Below the pieces are notes generated by a model. That model saw nothing but the letters and a program-made list of their open reading frames with translations, made no database searches and was not told the origin of the DNA. Below, in pieces: positions 61,669 to 64,000 of a stretch of DNA of 64,000 nt. The stretch is from Saccharopolyspora aridisoli (GTDB taxonomy: Bacteria > Actinomycetota > Actinomycetes > Mycobacteriales > Pseudonocardiaceae): NCBI RefSeq assembly GCF_004348445.1, contig NZ_SMKV01000019.1, positions 58,027 through 122,026 of the forward strand, given 5' to 3'. The first letter of the stretch is position 1; every line of letters starts with the position of its first letter. The position numbers and the translations under genes are program-made.

Positions 61669-62303
61669 CCCAGGGCGATTCCACGCCCAGCACCGGCCTC
61701 GGCGTCGTCACCCTCAGTGCCAGCGGGAAGACGTCGATCAACATCCACCCATGATGCCGCCGATGCCGCTGCGGCGCGGCCTTTCACCGGCCCGCGTCAG
61801 CTCAGGGTTCGCGGGCTGGCCCGGCGTGCATGGCGATGTCGGCTTCGGGGACGTCGAGGGATGGGGTCATCGGGACGCCACCGGTGCACCTGCACCAGGC
61901 CGAGGTCCGAGGTATCCCGGAGCTCCCGCGAGTACAGCATCGTCTCGAGGTCGCGCACGGCGTCGACGTAAGCCGGCCTCCCCCGCCCGGTCTGCGACGG
62001 CCAACGGCTCCCGATGCCTCCAAGGATCAACAGGCCACCCACGCCCAGCAACCACGAAAGTCACACCGACCACGGGGAGATCGCGCGTTTCCGGCCCCCA
62101 GGGCCAGGCGCACGATCGGCACTGCGCCGTAGGAGTGCTCCATACGTGGTATTTCCAGTCATTCTCCCCAAGGAACGGTCCTTTCTTGAGACCGTGTGCG
62201 CAGCTTGGTTGATCACCAGCTCAGCCGAGCGTCCGGCTGGGGAAGCGCCGACGGCACACTCCGCGAGCGTTGCGCGACCCGAGCACGAGCCGATGGGGGC
62301 CCC
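61669..62303. other. Intergenic stretch with a possible decayed small membrane protein gene (minus strand)
   Basis: About 635 bases with no intact gene. On the minus strand (about 62110 down to 61840) VVGVTFVV in one frame continues as LLGVGGLLILGGIGSRWPSQ...DAVRDLETMLYSRELRDTSDLGLVQVHRW in the next. This looks like a small membrane protein broken by one frameshift. The assignment is speculative. The remainder should carry the lysozyme promoter. Confidence 0.35.
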
Positions 62304-62909
62304 ATGGACTACGGAATCGACATCAGCCACCACAACGCCGTCGACGACTGGGCGGCCGTTCGCGGCAACAACATCACCTTCGCGAGCATGAAGCTGACCG
62401 AAGGCCGGACGTGGGTCGATGACGCGGCAGGCGCCCACGTGGCCGGAGCGCGCGGCGCGGGCATCATGACCGGCGGCTACCACTTCGCCCGCCCCGGAGC
62501 CATCGACCCGCAGGTCGGGCACTTCGCCTGGTGGATGGGACAGCACGGGCTCAAGGAACCGGGCAACATGTGGCCGATGCTCGACATGGAAGATCCCGAG
62601 ATCCCCGACCCGAACGCCTTCATCGCCGAGTTCGTCCGGCTGCTGCGCGTCGCGACCGGGGTTCGCGGAGTGCTGGTGTACGCGAACCTGAACTGGTTCC
62701 AGAACGTCGTCGACCCCAACCTGTGGGCAGGCGACGACGTGCTGCTGTGGATCGCCCGCTACAACGGCGACCCCGGAAACCCGGGCTGGGGCCACCCTCG
62801 CCTGGCGCTGCACCAGCACAGCGACGCCGGACAGGTTCCCGGCATCCCCGGCGGGGTCGACCGCAACGCCACCGTCGGCGGCTACACCCAGGCGGCCTTC
62901 ACGCTCTGA
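62304..62909 (+). CDS. GH25-family lysozyme (muramidase)
   Basis: 201 residues, a bare glycoside hydrolase 25 catalytic domain. YGIDISHHNAVDDW is the family N-terminus with a catalytic-site Asp; MLDMEDPE is the DxE motif with the proton donor Glu; VLVYANLNWFQN and LWIARYN follow. It should cut the beta-1,4 bond of peptidoglycan. There is no signal peptide and no cell-wall-binding domain, so export would need a holin-like or non-classical route, or it acts on lysis. Phage-like origin is possible. ATG 62304 fits the family start. Confidence 0.88.
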   Translation: MDYGIDISHHNAVDDWAAVRGNNITFASMKLTEGRTWVDDAAGAHVAGARGAGIMTGGYHFARPGAIDPQVGHFAWWMGQHGLKEPGNMWPMLDMEDPEIPDPNAFIAEFVRLLRVATGVRGVLVYANLNWFQNVVDPNLWAGDDVLLWIARYNGDPGNPGWGHPRLALHQHSDAGQVPGIPGGVDRNATVGGYTQAAFTL

Positions 62910-62916
62910 ACGACAC

Positions 62917-62957
62917 CGGGAACCCCACCCATCCACCCGATGGCGAGGGGGTTCCCG
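62917..62957 (+). terminator. Hairpin terminator of the lysozyme gene
   Basis: 10-bp stem (62917-62926 with 62948-62957) followed by TTT, 7 bases after the lysozyme stop. Confidence 0.75.
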
Positions 62958-63259
62958 TTTCCTGCGATGGCCTTTCCAGACCGATCAGCCGTCGTGGATC
63001 GAGGCGAACGTGCCGCTCCGCAGCTCGGGCCGGTGGGGCCGAAGGCCCAGCTCCCGTCGCCGGTGGACGCGGTGGAGATCGCCGTCGAGGGGTCGCTGCG
63101 GGAGGGGCTCGGCCGTCCACGTCCCAGAGGCACTGGCCACGCCTCCCCCAGGACCGCGCCACGACGAGCGCCGTGGTGATCCCGGTCCGGGTCAGCACAG
63201 TCGTCCTCCTCCAGTCGGTCACGCCCACCCTCTGACGCGCCGAACCGGCCGGGACCGAC

Positions 63260-63304
63260 GACCACTGCGGCGGCCCCCTTCCACAGGGGACCGCCGCAGT
63301 GGTC
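63260..63304. terminator. Strong hairpin terminator downstream of the C39-like peptidase gene
   Basis: 14-bp perfect stem (63260-63273 with 63291-63304), with an inner CCCC/GGGG pairing in the loop. It lies ~63 bases past the minus-strand peptidase stop. The stretch 62958-63259 between the two terminators holds no supported gene. Confidence 0.85.
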
Positions 63305-63367
63305 GTTCAACACCGGAGCACAAGAGGCGGAACCGCCTTCTCCGAGCGTTGGTATTCGATTGTGCGA

Positions 63368-64000
63368 TCAGGCGACGTAGCCGCGCGGCTGGACCAGGGA
63401 GGTCAGCTGGTCGAGGCTCAGCCAGTACTCCTTGTTGCCGCTGAAGTTCGCCGGGTCGGCGATCTTCACGTTCTTCTTCTCGGCGTCGTAGCCGACGACC
63501 GACACGTAGTGGTAGATCGTCTGGCTCGACGGGTAGCCGGGAGGCTGGTTACCGGGCTCGGCGACGATGTTGGCGACCATGGCCTTGCCGCTGTCGACGT
63601 TGCGAACCGTGTCGTTCCACAGCTCGTTGGTCATCTCCGGCGACACCTGGCGGCTGCTGAGGTCCTTGGCGACGTAGTGCGTGCCAGTCGGGGCCAGCAG
63701 CTTGTTCAGGCCGTCCGCGACCTGACCGACGTGGTCGGTGCCGTTCTCGGTGGTGCCGAGCTCCGTGGCCAGCTCGGCCTGGGAGGGCAGGTCACCGGTC
63801 TTGGCGGACATGGCGATCCGGGTCGCCGCGGGTCCGCACCAGTAGCCGGTCAGCTGGGCCGTGTAGTCGACGGGGAGCTCCTTGGTGACCGCCTGCGGCT
63901 TGACGTCCGCGGACTTCTTCTCGGCCTTCTCGGCCTTCTTGTCGGCGTTCGGGGCGGCCGGCGCGGCGGGAGCCGGAGCAACGGGGGCAGGGGCTTCGGG
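63368..64000 (-). CDS. C39-like cysteine peptidase domain protein, C-terminal part (runs off the right edge)
   Basis: At least 211 residues are visible, N-terminus outside the window. The outer part is a Pro/Ala/Lys linker (APVAPAPAAPAAPNADKKAEKAEKK), then a papain-like C39_2 domain: QLTGYWCGPAATRIAMS with the catalytic Cys, a TGDLPSQAELATELGTTENGTDHVGQV helix, YHYVSVVGYD with the catalytic His, and KIADPANF with the Asp. Such proteins are normally secreted; the linker fits an extracytoplasmic location, but the signal peptide cannot be seen. No ABC transporter domain is in this part, so it is not a bacteriocin-processing exporter as far as visible. Confidence 0.8.
   Translation of the reverse strand, partial: PEAPAPVAPAPAAPAAPNADKKAEKAEKKSADVKPQAVTKELPVDYTAQLTGYWCGPAATRIAMSAKTGDLPSQAELATELGTTENGTDHVGQVADGLNKLLAPTGTHYVAKDLSSRQVSPEMTNELWNDTVRNVDSGKAMVANIVAEPGNQPPGYPSSQTIYHYVSVVGYDAEKKNVKIADPANFSGNKEYWLSLDQLTSLVQPRGYVA

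Noticed and set aside
1..64000. CRISPR arrays, tRNA or rRNA genes, insertion sequences
   Set aside because: No regularly spaced repeats, no cloverleaf or rRNA blocks, and no transposase with terminal inverted repeats could be seen by reading.

Overview
The window is very GC-rich and gene-dense, with many GTG and TTG starts, 4-base start/stop overlaps and purine-rich ribosome binding sites. It contains a modular polyketide synthase, large LuxR-type ATPase regulators, an IdeR/DmdR-like iron box and a single-polypeptide acyl-CoA carboxylase. This points to a filamentous actinomycete, most likely of the Pseudonocardiales (Saccharopolyspora-like). The genus is inferred from gene style and content; no rRNA gene is present to confirm it.

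Region 1 (1-17.7 kb) is the edge of a type I polyketide cluster. A PKS subunit (docking-KS-AT[malonyl]-DH...) runs off the left end. Divergent from it are a heterodimeric ABC exporter pair, a type II thioesterase and a DoxX-like membrane protein. On the minus strand follow a PAS-LuxR regulator, two translationally coupled LAL regulators and htpG (bacterial Hsp90). CTAGGGATT-type half-sites, plus one 14/16 match to the palindrome bound by PimM-type PAS-LuxR proteins, lie at the promoters of these units and suggest one regulon. Hsp90 beside a PKS raises the possibility of target-based self-resistance.

Region 2 (17.7-35 kb) is mixed metabolism with several decayed genes. Intact genes encode a succinate/acetate-type CoA-transferase, a 1829-residue fused biotin-dependent carboxylase, a two-domain membrane protein, a secreted guanyl-specific ribonuclease, a non-canonical Nramp-like transporter, an MFS efflux pump, an alpha/beta hydrolase and a MOSC protein. 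Four or five pseudogenes or fragments and a 61-bp exact direct repeat show past rearrangement.

Region 3 (35-41.4 kb) is a minus-strand operon of enoyl-CoA hydratase/isomerase, acyl-CoA dehydrogenase, two APH-fold kinases and an acyl-CoA synthetase, with two related operator-like palindromes. The gene set matches the phosphorylation-dependent 4-hydroxyacyl-CoA route (LvaA/C/E, ACAD10/11), but here it has two kinases.

Region 4 (41.6-45.3 kb) holds a truncated methyltransferase, a zinc-independent L36 paralogue behind a Zur-type box, a flavin-dependent dehydrogenase/monooxygenase and a LarA-type racemase.

Region 5 (45.5-55.8 kb) is an eight-gene plus-strand operon collinear with staphylococcal sbnABCDEFGH (staphyloferrin B), preceded by an iron box. 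It should make L-2,3-diaminopropionate, citrate and 2-oxoglutarate in situ and join them with three NIS synthetases.

Region 6 (55.9-64 kb) encodes a methyltransferase, a lipoprotein sulfatase, a PF04672-type methyltransferase, an SGNH hydrolase, a coiled-coil membrane protein, a GH25 lysozyme and, running off the right end, a secreted C39-like cysteine peptidase.
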